Assembly (NCBI GenBank): GCA_021792555.1
Contig: JAJYUL010000038.1
Coordinates: 1-35,097, forward strand
Direction of reading: 5' to 3'
Origin: Pseudomonadota bacterium
Lineage (GTDB): Bacteria; Pseudomonadota; Gammaproteobacteria; Steroidobacterales; Steroidobacteraceae
Length of the DNA: 35,097 bases
The number at the start of each line of letters is the position of its first letter. Within the stretch, counting starts at the first letter, position 1. The position numbers and the translations under genes were made by a program. Under the pieces are notes generated by a model, which saw only the letters and a list, made by a program, of their open reading frames with translations, made no database searches and was not told the origin of the DNA. Shown here one piece after another: positions 1 through 9,637 of the stretch.

Positions 1-1
1 A

Positions 2-664
2 CCGGTGCGTCTCGAGCACTGGCAGCTGCGGCTCGGCGCCTGGGCGCCGGGCCAGCCGTTCTCCGTGCGCACGCGCTTCATCCTGAAGGCGCCGAAGGTG
101 CCGCCCGCCGGCGTTCCGGTCGGCTTCAGCGCGCCGCAACTGCGCCTGCAGACGGCGCCGCTGCGCCTCGCGGCGCCGCGCTGGAAACTCACACTGGCCA
201 GCGCGGCGGCGAGCGGCGCGCTGCAATTCGACGACAGCGCGCAGCCGCACGCCGACGGGACGCTGGCGCTGACGGTGCCCTCGGTGCGCGGCCTGATCGC
301 TCAGTGGGGCCTGAAGATGCGCCTGCCGAAGGATCCTGCCGCGCTCGGCCCGCTCTCGCTGTCGGGTCGGTGGCGGCTGCGCGGCGGCGCACTGCGCATC
401 GAGCCGCTCACCGCCCGGCTCGACACCACGACGCTCACCGGCTGGGCGGACCACTCCGGCGGCGCGCAACCGCGCTGGACCTTCGATCTGCACGCCGATC
501 ACATCGACTTCAGTGATTATCTGCCGCCGACGCGCAGACATCCCAAGCCGCTGAAGCTGCCGCTCGCCATGCTGCGCGCCCTCAAGGCCGACGGCACGCT
601 CACCGTGCGCCGCGCAAAGATCGGCAGCACCGTGATGCGCGACGTGCAGCTGCGGGTACAGTGA
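2..664 (+). CDS. AsmA family protein, 5' end outside window, apparently C-terminally truncated
   Basis: The reading frame is open to the window edge, so the N-terminus lies upstream. The visible 219+ residues look like the middle of an AsmA-type protein, a family of inner-membrane-anchored periplasmic proteins linked to outer-membrane assembly and lipid transport. Support is the run of beta-rich segments followed by 'HIDFSDYLPP' and 'ALKADGTLTVRRAKIG', which resemble the family's conserved 'DRYLPP' and 'L.ADG.L.I..LK..G' blocks. In relatives the chain continues for a further couple of hundred residues after this point, but here TGA (662-664) follows at once and the intact mutY N-terminus leaves no room for the rest. 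The stop overlaps the mutY GTG start (GTGA), which suggests coupled translation. The AsmA-mutY-yggX order is familiar from gammaproteobacteria. Family confidence is good; the truncation is inference from memory of the family. Confidence 0.75.
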   Translation, partial: PVRLEHWQLRLGAWAPGQPFSVRTRFILKAPKVPPAGVPVGFSAPQLRLQTAPLRLAAPRWKLTLASAAASGALQFDDSAQPHADGTLALTVPSVRGLIAQWGLKMRLPKDPAALGPLSLSGRWRLRGGALRIEPLTARLDTTTLTGWADHSGGAQPRWTFDLHADHIDFSDYLPPTRRHPKPLKLPLAMLRALKADGTLTVRRAKIGSTVMRDVQLRVQ

Positions 665-1776
665 GCCCCGGTCGCTCGGACATGCCGGCCGGAAATGCCG
701 CGGAGGTTTCGGGCGCGCGCCTCGCGCGCGCGCTCATCGAGTGGCATGCGCGCTGCGGACGACACGATCTGCCGTGGCAGCGCGATCGCACTGCCTACCG
801 AGTCTGGGTGTCGGAAATCATGCTGCAGCAGACCCAGGTCGGCACGGTCATCCCCTATTACGAGCGCTTCATGCAGCGCTTTCCCGACGTCGGTGCGCTG
901 GCGGATGCGCCGCTCGATGAGGTGCTGCACCTCTGGTCGGGGCTGGGCTATTACGCGCGGGCGCGCAACCTGCACCGCGCCGCGGTGCAGATCCGCGATG
1001 AGCACGATGGGCGCTTTCCGGAAACCTTCGCGGCAGTCGCAGCGCTGCCGGGTATCGGACGCTCGACCGCGGGCGCCATCCTGGCACTCGCCCGCGGCGA
1101 GCGCTTTGCGATCCTGGACGGCAACGTGCGCCGAGTGTTGTCCCGGTATTTCGGGGTGGAGGGCGAGCCCGCGCAGCGCCACACCGCCGAGCAGCTCTGG
1201 GCTCTGTCGGAAGCGTGCACGCCGGCGGAACAGGTGGAGGTCTACACGCAGGCCGTGATGGACCTCGGCGCGACGCTGTGCACGCGCCGCAACCCGGCAT
1301 GCGAGCGCTGTCCCCTGACGCAGACATGTCTGGCCCGGCGCACGGGCCGTCAGCACGAGCTGCCCGCGCCGAAGCGCCGCCCCGAGCGACCGCTGCGCCG
1401 CGTGTACATGCTGGCGGCGCAGCGCGCCGACGGGGCCGTGCTGCTCGAGCGCCGGCCGGAGCGCGGCATCTGGGGCGGCCTGTGGTGCCTGCCGGAATTC
1501 GACAGCGCCGCGGCCGCCGAGACGTACCTCGCGCGCCTGCTCGGCGCGGCGGCTGCGCTGCGCCCGCTGGCGGCGATCGAGCATGCCTTTACGCATTTCG
1601 ATCTTGTCATTACGCCGCTTCTGGCTCATTGTTCCGCCTATGACGGCGCGCCGGATCCGGCGCAGCACGCGTGGTACCACGTCAGCGCGCCTGGCGCGCT
1701 CGGCCTTCCGGCCCCGATCCTGCGATTCCTGCAACGCCTGGCGTCGGCCGCGGCCCAGACACAACTTTTTGATTGA
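661..1776 (+). CDS. mutY: A/G-specific adenine DNA glycosylase MutY
   Basis: MutY removes adenine mispaired with 8-oxoguanine in base-excision repair. The 371-residue protein has the family layout. The helix-hairpin-helix region contains 'LPGIGRSTAGAILAL' (129-143). The catalytic Glu is in 'SEIMLQQTQV' (E52) and the catalytic Asp in 'ILDGNVRRVL' (D153). The [4Fe-4S] ligands follow the spacing C-x6-C-x2-C-x5-C (C207, C214, C217, C223). A C-terminal NUDIX-like 8-oxoG recognition domain covers about 235-360. The GTG start at 661 overlaps the TGA of the AsmA gene. An ATG at 682 is an equally plausible start and gives an N-terminus closer in length to E. coli MutY; neither has a strong Shine-Dalgarno. 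yggX follows 22 nt downstream, as in many gammaproteobacteria. Confidence 0.96.
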   Translation: MSPGRSDMPAGNAAEVSGARLARALIEWHARCGRHDLPWQRDRTAYRVWVSEIMLQQTQVGTVIPYYERFMQRFPDVGALADAPLDEVLHLWSGLGYYARARNLHRAAVQIRDEHDGRFPETFAAVAALPGIGRSTAGAILALARGERFAILDGNVRRVLSRYFGVEGEPAQRHTAEQLWALSEACTPAEQVEVYTQAVMDLGATLCTRRNPACERCPLTQTCLARRTGRQHELPAPKRRPERPLRRVYMLAAQRADGAVLLERRPERGIWGGLWCLPEFDSAAAAETYLARLLGAAAALRPLAAIEHAFTHFDLVITPLLAHCSAYDGAPDPAQHAWYHVSAPGALGLPAPILRFLQRLASAAAQTQLFD

Positions 1777-1798
1777 TTGGACTTTTACGGAGAACGCC

Positions 1799-2074
1799 GT
1801 GTCCCGAATGGTGCAGTGTGTGATGCTCAAGCGCGAGGCCCCCGGCCTCGACCGTCCGCCTTACCCGGGCCCGCTGGGCCAGCGGATCTTCGAGCACGTC
1901 TCGCGCGAGGCGTGGGCGCGCTGGGTGCAGCATCAGATCATGCTGATCAACGAGTACCGCCTGAGCCCGATCGAGCCGAAGGCGCGCCAGTTCCTCGAGG
2001 CCGAGATGGAGAAATTCTTCTTCGGCGAGGGCGCCGCCCGGCCCGAGGGGTACCGGCCGCCCCAGGAGGACTGA
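1799..2074 (+). CDS. yggX: YggX-family Fe(II) trafficking / oxidative damage protection protein
   Basis: Encodes 91 residues, the normal size for YggX, a small cytoplasmic protein that helps protect Fe-S clusters and limits oxidative damage. Recognisable blocks are '[14 protein letters not shown]' near the N-terminus with the conserved Cys7, 'YPGPLGQRI' (22-30), '[19 protein letters not shown]' (37-55) and the C-terminal 'PEGYRPP'. The start is GTG (1799-1801), preceded by CGGAG at 1788-1792 with suitable spacing; an upstream extension of this frame runs through mutY and is not real. It sits 22 nt after mutY, a conserved pairing of two oxidative-damage functions, and 7 nt before edd, so the four plus-strand genes probably share a transcript. 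Confidence 0.95.
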   Translation: MSRMVQCVMLKREAPGLDRPPYPGPLGQRIFEHVSREAWARWVQHQIMLINEYRLSPIEPKARQFLEAEMEKFFFGEGAARPEGYRPPQED

Positions 2075-2081
2075 CCGACCC

Positions 2082-3905
<1,824 letters not shown>

Positions 3906-3919
3906 GCGCCGCGGCACGC

Positions 3920-3942
3920 CGGATGGCCCGACGGCCGGTCCG
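3920..3942. terminator. Candidate stem-loop between convergent edd and minE
   Basis: CGGA (3920-3923), GGCC (3925-3928), loop CGAC, GGCC (3933-3936) and TCCG (3939-3942) can fold into an interrupted 8-bp hairpin in the short gap between two convergent genes. No T-run follows on either strand, so it is only a possible bidirectional or Rho-assisted terminator. Confidence 0.35.
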
Positions 3943-3959
3943 ACGCGCTGCCCGGGGGC

Positions 3960-4217
3960 TCAGGCGCCGGGTTTCTCCGGCAGGGCGACGCTGAGCTCCA
4001 GGACCTCGTGCCCGGCCTCGCGCTCGAGATTGATCTGCACGGCCTCCGGATCCACGTTGACGTACTTGTGGATCACCTGCAGCAGCTCGCGCCTGAGCAG
4101 CGGCAGGTAGTCCGGGCCGCCGCGTCCGCCTCGCTCCTGCGCCACGATGATGCGCAGGCGCTCCTTGGCGATGCTGGCCGAGCTCGGCTTGCTGCGAAAC
4201 AGTGCCAACAGGCCCAT
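3960..4217 (-). CDS. minE: Cell division topological specificity factor MinE
   Basis: Encodes 85 residues, the standard MinE size. MinE stimulates the MinD ATPase and drives pole-to-pole oscillation, keeping the MinCD inhibitor away from mid-cell. The N-terminus '[10 protein letters not shown]' is the membrane-targeting segment. It is followed by the anti-MinCD helix region '[16 protein letters not shown]' (about 14-29) and the topological specificity domain with '[17 protein letters not shown]' (37-53) and 'INLER'. ATG 4217 starts 1 nt after the minD stop, so the two are translationally linked. It is the last gene of minCDE and lies convergent to edd. Confidence 0.96.
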   Translation of the reverse strand: MGLLALFRSKPSSASIAKERLRIIVAQERGGRGGPDYLPLLRRELLQVIHKYVNVDPEAVQINLEREAGHEVLELSVALPEKPGA

Positions 4218-4218
4218 G

Positions 4219-5031
4219 TCAGCCTCCGAACATGCGCGCGAAGAAGCCGCGCTTGGGTTCTTCGAGGAACCTCAGCGGACACTCCTCGCCGAGCAGGCGG
4301 GCGACCGCATCGCCGTACGCGGCCGCGGCGTCGCTCTCCTCGTTGAGGATCACGGGCACGCCGGCGTTCGAGGCGGCGAGCACGTCGGGTGACTCCGGGA
4401 TCACGCCGATCACATCGAGCCCCAGGATCTCCTTGACGTCCCCGACGCTCATCATCTCCCCGTTCGCCACCCGCCGCGGGTTGTAGCGGGTGAGCAGCAG
4501 ATGCTCCTTCACCCCGCCGTTGCCGTTCGCGGAGCGGTGAGTCTTGCTCGCGAGCAGCCCGAGGATGCGGTCGGAGTCGCGCACCGAGGAGACTTCCGGG
4601 TTGACCACGACCACCGCGCGGTCGGCGAAGTACATCGCCAGGTGCGCGCCCTTCTCGATGCCCGCCGGCGAGTCGCAGATGATGTAGTCGAATTGCTCGG
4701 CGGTGAGCTCATCGAGCACCCGGCGCACGCCCTCCTCGGTCAGCGCGTCCTTGTCGCGCGTCTGCGAAGCGGCCAGCACGTGCAGCGTCTCGAGGCGCTT
4801 GTCCCTGATCAGCGCCTGCTTGAGGGTGCAGTCGCCGTTGATCACGTTGACGAAGTCGTACACCACGCGCCGCTCGCACCCCATGATGAGGTCGAGGTTG
4901 CGCAGACCGATGTCGAAGTCGATCACCGCCACGCGCTTGCCGCGGCGGGCCAGTCCGCAGGCCATGCTGGCCGAGGTGGTGGTCTTGCCGACCCCGCCCT
5001 TGCCAGAGGTCACCACGATGATTTCAGTCAA
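4219..5031 (-). CDS. minD: Septum site-determining ATPase MinD (TTG start)
   Basis: MinD is the ParA/MinD-type ATPase that binds the membrane when ATP-loaded and recruits MinC and then MinE. The 270-residue protein shows the deviant Walker A '[10 protein letters not shown]' (9-18; signature lysines K11 and K16), switch region '[14 protein letters not shown]' and '[10 protein letters not shown]'. The C-terminal amphipathic membrane-targeting helix is '[14 protein letters not shown]'. The first codon is TTG (5031-5029), not ATG. It is supported by a strong GAGGAG Shine-Dalgarno 6 nt upstream and by exact agreement of the N-terminus '[15 protein letters not shown]' with the family. minC lies 39 nt upstream and minE 1 nt downstream. 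Confidence 0.97.
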   Translation of the reverse strand: MTEIIVVTSGKGGVGKTTTSASMACGLARRGKRVAVIDFDIGLRNLDLIMGCERRVVYDFVNVINGDCTLKQALIRDKRLETLHVLAASQTRDKDALTEEGVRRVLDELTAEQFDYIICDSPAGIEKGAHLAMYFADRAVVVVNPEVSSVRDSDRILGLLASKTHRSANGNGGVKEHLLLTRYNPRRVANGEMMSVGDVKEILGLDVIGVIPESPDVLAASNAGVPVILNEESDAAAAYGDAVARLLGEECPLRFLEEPKRGFFARMFGG

Positions 5032-5037
5032 AGCTCA

Positions 5038-5043
5038 CTCCTC
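5038..5043 (-). promoter_or_regulatory. Shine-Dalgarno that fixes the minD TTG start
   Basis: GAGGAG on the minus strand lies 6 nt before the TTG codon at 5031-5029. No in-frame ATG is available at a position that preserves the MinD N-terminus, so this site decides the start. Confidence 0.75.
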
Positions 5044-5070
5044 GAATTGGGTTCACTGCGCTGGCCGCAC

Positions 5071-5820
5071 TCAAGCGCCCAGCCGCTCGAAACGCAAGGC
5101 GTCGCCATCCAGCCACGCCTGCACGGGTTTGCCCGCGAGCTCCGGCGGCAACGTCTCGAATACGCGGAACACGCCGGCGATCGACACCAGCTCCGCGTGG
5201 AATTCCTGGCAGAACACGCGCGCGGCGGCATCGCCGCGCGCCCCGGCCACCGCCCGGCCGCGCAGTGCGCCGTACACGTGCACGCAGCCGTCGGCGATCA
5301 CCTCCGCGCCCGCTCCGACCATGGCGGTGACCACCAGGTCGCGCCCGCGCGCGTACAGCCTCTGGCCGGAGCGCACGGGGTGCGCGTGCACCTGCGCCAC
5401 CGCGCCGGCGGGCTCGGGTTCCGCCGCCACCGGCTCGACGTGGCGCGCCCCGCGCCCCAGCGCCTCGGCGGGCGGATGAAACTCGCGGAACGGCGGCAGC
5501 AGCGGCAGATCGAGCGGCTGGCTCAGCGCCTGCGCCGCGGCCGCGCCGCTCGAGAGGCCCACCGGACACATGCCGGCGCGGCGCACCGCCTCCAGCACAC
5601 CGTGCATCTCCTCGACCGAGGGCTCCCGCCCGAGCGGCCCGATGTCGAGCGACACCGCCGTGCGCTGGAAGAACTTCGGCGCAGTCGCCACGCGGCCGGT
5701 GAGCTCATCGAGTATGGCGCCCGGATCGGTCGTCCAGACGAGCACCTGGATCAGACCGACCTGTCCGAAACGGATGTCGATGGCCGGCGCGGCGGCGGCC
5801 TCGGCTCTCTGTGTCGTCAT
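5071..5820 (-). CDS. minC: Septum site-determining protein MinC
   Basis: MinC is the FtsZ-polymerisation inhibitor of the Min system and is brought to the membrane by MinD. The 249 residues fit the family. An N-terminal domain (about 14-110; 'DIRFGQVGLIQVLVW', 'FFQRTAVSLDIGPL') precedes a Pro/Ala-rich linker. A C-terminal beta-helix domain (about 145-247) contains 'HPVRSGQRLYARGRDLVV', 'GAGAEVIADGCVHVYG', 'LRGRAVAGARGD' and 'FCQEFHAELVSIAG', the residues typical of MinD binding. The start is ATG 5820. It is the first gene of minCDE; a TACACT -10-like hexamer lies within the 57-nt gap to hrpB, without a convincing -35. Confidence 0.95.
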   Translation of the reverse strand: MTTQRAEAAAAPAIDIRFGQVGLIQVLVWTTDPGAILDELTGRVATAPKFFQRTAVSLDIGPLGREPSVEEMHGVLEAVRRAGMCPVGLSSGAAAAQALSQPLDLPLLPPFREFHPPAEALGRGARHVEPVAAEPEPAGAVAQVHAHPVRSGQRLYARGRDLVVTAMVGAGAEVIADGCVHVYGALRGRAVAGARGDAAARVFCQEFHAELVSIAGVFRVFETLPPELAGKPVQAWLDGDALRFERLGA

Positions 5821-5877
5821 GTATCCCTGGCTGAGCGGTGCACGGCTGGGGTGATGTTGGGCATGAAGTGTACCGGC

Positions 5878-8412
5878 TCAGGGCCGCCGCCGCACGCCCC
5901 GCACGGGTTCGGCCGCGAGCGGATCCTCCGGCCAGTGATGCTTCGGGTAGCGGCCGCGCAGATCCTTGCGGACCTGCGCGTAGCCGCGCCGCCAGAAGCT
6001 CTCCAGGTCCCGCGTCACCTGCACGGGCCGGTGCGCCGGGGAGAGCAGTTTGAAGGTCACCGGCACCCGGCCGCCGCCGAGCCGGGGCGTGGCGGCGAGC
6101 CCGAACACCTCCTGCAGGCGCACCCCGACCGCCGGGGCGCTCTCGTCGAGATAATCGACGCGGATGCGCGAGCCGCTCGGCACGGCGAGGTGCGTGGGTG
6201 CGAGGACATCGAGCTCGCGCTCCCGCTGCCAACCCAACCGCGCCCGCAGCGCCTCGGCGAGCGGCACTCGCGCAAGGTGCGCGCGCCGGGTCACACCCTC
6301 CAGCCAGGGTGCGAGCCATTCCTCGAGATCCTGCGCGAGCGCCGCGTCAGCCAGATCGGGCCATTCGGAATACGGCGCGCCCAGCGCGCGGACGAAGGCG
6401 ACACGCGCCTGCAGGTCACGGGTATCGCGGTCCCAGGGCAGCGCTGCGATGCCGAGCTCGCGCACGCCCGTGAGCATCGCCTCGCGCGCCCGCTCGGCGG
6501 GCAGCTCGGCGAGCGGCCGGGTCTCGAGCAGCAGCTGATCGAAGCGCAGCTCGCGCCGGGCGAGGACGGCCTCCTCGCGCCGGTTCCACTCGACGGTCTC
6601 CCGCCACACCAGTTGCCCGGGCAGAACCGCCTCCAGCGCCTCGCGCTCGAGGGGCGCGCCGAGCAGGATCCGCGCATCGCGCTCGCGGTCGTCCAGGTTC
6701 ACCGCGACGATGAGCGCCTGGCGGCCGAGGCTCTGCGCCCGGGGAAAATGTGCGCCCCGGCCGTTGGCGAGCGTGTAGCGTCCCTCGCCCCCCGGGCGCA
6801 GGGCCCCGATACGGTCGGGGAAGGCGAGCGCCAGCAGCGCCCCGACCGGAACGGCTCCCGACTCGTCTCCCCCGGCGCCGGGCTCGCTCTTGAGCTGGCG
6901 GAGGAACTCGCGAGCCTGAGCGCGCGCCGCCTGCAGCGCCGCGCGATCGGCCTCGCCCGCGGGGCTTTCCCCGCGGAGGATGTCCAGACGGGTGCGGATG
7001 TCCGCATCCCCTCCCCCCGCGAGCCCCCGCAGCAGGTCCCGCTCCGACAGCAGCGCGGCGAGATCCGCCGCAAGCCGCAGGGCCCCGAGCTCGCGCGCGC
7101 GCAGCAGCATGTGCGCCAGACGCGGATGCACGGCCAGAGGAGCCATCTCCCGGCCGTGCGCCGTAATGCGTCCATCGGCATCGAGCGCGCCGAGGCGCCG
7201 GAGCAGATCGCGGGCGCTCGCGAGCAGCGCCGGGGGCGGCGGATCGAGCCACTTCAGGCTCTCCGCCTCCCGCGCGCCCCAGCGCGCGAGCTCCAGGGCG
7301 AGCGGGGCCAGATCGGCCTCGAGGATCTCGGGCGGCGTGAACGGGGCGAGCGCGCGCTGGGCCGCTTCGCTCCACAGCCGGTAGCACACGCCCGCCTCGA
7401 GCCGCCCGGCGCGGCCCTGGCGCTGCTCGGCGGAGGCGCGCGAGATGCGCTCGAGCTCGAGGCGGCTCATTCCGGTGTTCGGGTCGAAGCGCAGGCGGCG
7501 CACGAGCCCGCTGTCCACCACCACGCGCACACCCTCGAGCGTCAGACTCGTCTCGGCGATGTTGGTGGCGAGCACGACGCGCCGCGCGCCGGCCACGGGA
7601 GTCAGGGCGGCATCCTGCGCCTCGGCGGGCAGATCGCCGTAGAGCGGCAGAATGCGCGCCGGTGCGCCGGCGCTCGCGAGCAGCCCCGCCACGCGCCGGA
7701 TCTCGCGCGCCCCGGGCAGGAACACCAGCAGATCGCCGTGCGTCTCACCGAGCGCCCGCAGCACGAGCCGCGCCAGAGCCTGCTCGGGACTCGCGGTGCC
7801 GCGCGGCCCGCTCTGCGGCAGCGGCGGGGCGCCCGTGCCCGCGTAGCGTGTCTCGACGGGGAAGCTCCGGCCGGCGGCGCGCACGATGGGCGCCCCGCCG
7901 AGCAGCGCCGCGACGCCCTCGGCTTCGAGGGTCGCGGACATCATGAGGATCTTCAGATCCGCGGCCAGCGTCTCGCGCGCATCGAGCGCCAGCGCGAGCG
8001 CGAGGTCGGCCTGCAGGCTCCGCTCGTGAAACTCATCGAACAGCACCGCGGCGACCCCTTCCAGGGCCGGGTCGCTCTGCAGCATGCGGGTGAGCACCCC
8101 TTCGGTGAGCACTTCCAGACGCGTCTCCTTCGAGACGCGCGTCTCGCGCCGCATGCGGTACCCGACGGTGCGTCCGGTTGGCTCCCCGAGCGTGCGCGCC
8201 ATGCGCTCGGCCACCGCTCGCGCGGCCAGACGCCGTGGCTCCAACATCAGGATCCGCTTGCCCTGCGCCCAGCGCTCCGCGAGCAGCGTCAGCGGCACGA
8301 CCGTGCTCTTGCCGGCCCCCGGCGGCGCGGTGAGCACGACGGAGTCGTGCGCGGCGAGCGCCGCGCGCAACGCCGGCAGCGCCGCATCGATGGGCAGTCC
8401 CGAAGCGCGCAT
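5878..8412 (-). CDS. hrpB: ATP-dependent RNA helicase HrpB (DEAH/RHA family)
   Basis: The 844-residue protein is the typical length for HrpB, a bacterial DExH-box helicase of poorly defined role; E. coli HrpB is dispensable. Visible motifs are Walker A 'PPGAGKST' (30-37), motif Ia 'LEPRRLAARAVAERMA', DEFH (126-129), 'MSAT' (158-161) and motif VI 'EQRQGRAGRLEAGVCYRLW'. The HrpB-specific C-terminal domain contains 'VPVTFKLLSPAHRPVQVT', 'LESFWRRGYAQVRKDLRG' and 'RYPKHHWPEDPL'. ATG 8412 is 12 nt after the DUF423 gene, so it probably belongs to the nfeD-slipin-DUF423-hrpB transcription unit. The last residues overlap nothing; minC begins 57 nt downstream. Confidence 0.95.
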   Translation of the reverse strand: MRASGLPIDAALPALRAALAAHDSVVLTAPPGAGKSTVVPLTLLAERWAQGKRILMLEPRRLAARAVAERMARTLGEPTGRTVGYRMRRETRVSKETRLEVLTEGVLTRMLQSDPALEGVAAVLFDEFHERSLQADLALALALDARETLAADLKILMMSATLEAEGVAALLGGAPIVRAAGRSFPVETRYAGTGAPPLPQSGPRGTASPEQALARLVLRALGETHGDLLVFLPGAREIRRVAGLLASAGAPARILPLYGDLPAEAQDAALTPVAGARRVVLATNIAETSLTLEGVRVVVDSGLVRRLRFDPNTGMSRLELERISRASAEQRQGRAGRLEAGVCYRLWSEAAQRALAPFTPPEILEADLAPLALELARWGAREAESLKWLDPPPPALLASARDLLRRLGALDADGRITAHGREMAPLAVHPRLAHMLLRARELGALRLAADLAALLSERDLLRGLAGGGDADIRTRLDILRGESPAGEADRAALQAARAQAREFLRQLKSEPGAGGDESGAVPVGALLALAFPDRIGALRPGGEGRYTLANGRGAHFPRAQSLGRQALIVAVNLDDRERDARILLGAPLEREALEAVLPGQLVWRETVEWNRREEAVLARRELRFDQLLLETRPLAELPAERAREAMLTGVRELGIAALPWDRDTRDLQARVAFVRALGAPYSEWPDLADAALAQDLEEWLAPWLEGVTRRAHLARVPLAEALRARLGWQRERELDVLAPTHLAVPSGSRIRVDYLDESAPAVGVRLQEVFGLAATPRLGGGRVPVTFKLLSPAHRPVQVTRDLESFWRRGYAQVRKDLRGRYPKHHWPEDPLAAEPVRGVRRRP

Positions 8413-8424
8413 CGTTCGCGCAGC

Positions 8425-8844
8425 TCAGCTGCGCCAGACGCCCACGGCGAACACTGCCCAGGCGCCGATCATCAGCGCTCCGCCGGCCGGCGTGAGAAGT
8501 CCCACCCAGCGCGGCGCCTGCAGGCTGAGCGCGTACAGGCTCCCGGAAAACAGCACGCTGCCGATGAGCAGCGTCTGCGTCGCGCTGCGGCAGCGGCGCA
8601 GGATCAGGCGCTTGGCCGAGGGCAGCTCGTCATATCTGCGCGTGCTCAGCCAGGCGCCCATCCCGAGCAGCCCGAGCGCCTGGTAGAACTGGTAGCGCAC
8701 GGCGATGGTGTAGATGTGCACCCGCTGTGCGGACCACTCGTGCGGCAGTGCGTGCGCGCCGATCGCGCCGGCAATGGTGGCGAGCGCCAGCAACACCGCG
8801 CCGGCCACCACCGGCATGCGCCCGAGTGATGCGCCCTGCGCCAT
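8425..8844 (-). CDS. DUF423 family inner-membrane protein (YgdD-like)
   Basis: Encodes 139 residues with about four hydrophobic segments, in line with the DUF423/YgdD family of small inner-membrane proteins of unknown function. The signature region is 'AGAIGAHALPHEWSAQRVHIYTIAVRYQFYQALGLLG', in which the 'GAFGAH.L' and 'W.TA..Y...HALALL' family motifs are recognisable. Later blocks are 'IGSVLFSGSLYALSL' and 'LTPAGGALMIGAW'. The ATG start at 8844 is 6 nt after the slipin stop. The loop around 65-85 is more basic than usual. No function can be assigned beyond the membrane location. Confidence 0.85.
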   Translation of the reverse strand: MAQGASLGRMPVVAGAVLLALATIAGAIGAHALPHEWSAQRVHIYTIAVRYQFYQALGLLGMGAWLSTRRYDELPSAKRLILRRCRSATQTLLIGSVLFSGSLYALSLQAPRWVGLLTPAGGALMIGAWAVFAVGVWRS

Positions 8845-8850
8845 CGCGGC

Positions 8851-9612
8851 TCAGGCCTGCGGCGGCGTGCCGCCGCGGTTCAGCAGCGGCCCGATGAGGT
8901 CGAGCGGCAGCGGGAAGACGATCAGCTGCGACTTGTCGTGCGAGATGTCGGCGAGCGTCTGCAGATAGCGCAGCTGCAGCGCGCTCGACTGCTGCGCGAG
9001 GGCCTTGGCGGCCTCGACCAGCGTCTGCGCGGCCTGGCGCTCGCCCTCGGCGTTGATGACCTTGGCCCGCCGGTTGCGCTCGGCCTCGGCCTGGCGGGCC
9101 ATCGCGCGCACCATGCTCTCGTCGAGATCGACGTCCTTGATCTCGACGTTGGCCACCTTGATGCCCCACGCCTCGGTGCTCTCGTCGAGGATCTGCTGGA
9201 TGTCGGCGTTGAGCTTGTCACGCTGGGAGAGCAGGTCGTCCATCTCGTGCTGCCCGAGCACCGAGCGCAGCGTGGTCTGCGCCACCTGACTGGTCGCCTC
9301 CCAGGCGTTGGCCACCTGGATGATGGCCTTGGCCGGGTCGACGATGCGGAAATAGACCACCGCGTTCACCTTCACCGACACGTTGTCGTGGGTGATGAGG
9401 TCCTGCTTCGGCACGTTGAGCACGATGACCCGCAGATCCACCTTGCTCATGCGCTGGATGATCGGCCAGAGGATGATGATGCCCGGGCCGCGGATGCCGG
9501 TGAAGCGCCCGAGGGTGAACATGACCGCGCGCTCGTATTCGTTCAGCACCCGCACGGAGCTGACCACGAGCAGCGCGATCAGCACGACGACGACGATCAG
9601 GAAATAAGACAT
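8851..9612 (-). CDS. Slipin (SPFH/stomatin-like membrane protein)
   Basis: The 253-residue protein has a single N-terminal transmembrane segment (about 4-20, 'FLIVVVVLIALLVVSSV') followed by an SPFH/PHB domain. This has 'LNEYERAVMFTLGRFTGIRGPGIIIL', 'VLNVPKQDLITHDNVSVKVNAVVYFRI' and 'LRSVLGQHEMDDLLSQRDKLN'. A charged coiled-coil-like tail ('MARQAEAERNRRAKVINAEGE') comes next. Slipins form oligomeric scaffolds in the inner membrane and are the classic partner of NfeD, which lies directly upstream with a 25-nt gap. The start ATG 9612 has GGGGAGG a few nt upstream. QmcA is a related family, but the short length and nfeD linkage favour slipin. Confidence 0.93.
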   Translation of the reverse strand: MSYFLIVVVVLIALLVVSSVRVLNEYERAVMFTLGRFTGIRGPGIIILWPIIQRMSKVDLRVIVLNVPKQDLITHDNVSVKVNAVVYFRIVDPAKAIIQVANAWEATSQVAQTTLRSVLGQHEMDDLLSQRDKLNADIQQILDESTEAWGIKVANVEIKDVDLDESMVRAMARQAEAERNRRAKVINAEGERQAAQTLVEAAKALAQQSSALQLRYLQTLADISHDKSQLIVFPLPLDLIGPLLNRGGTPPQA

Positions 9613-9637
9613 GAGACCTCCCCGGGGGCGCGCGGCC

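Noticed and set aside
4501-8829. Open frame of 1442 codons on the plus strand
   Set aside because: It is antisense to minD, minC, hrpB and the DUF423 gene, all with clear family motifs; its Arg/His/Gln-rich translation is typical of a GC-rich shadow frame.
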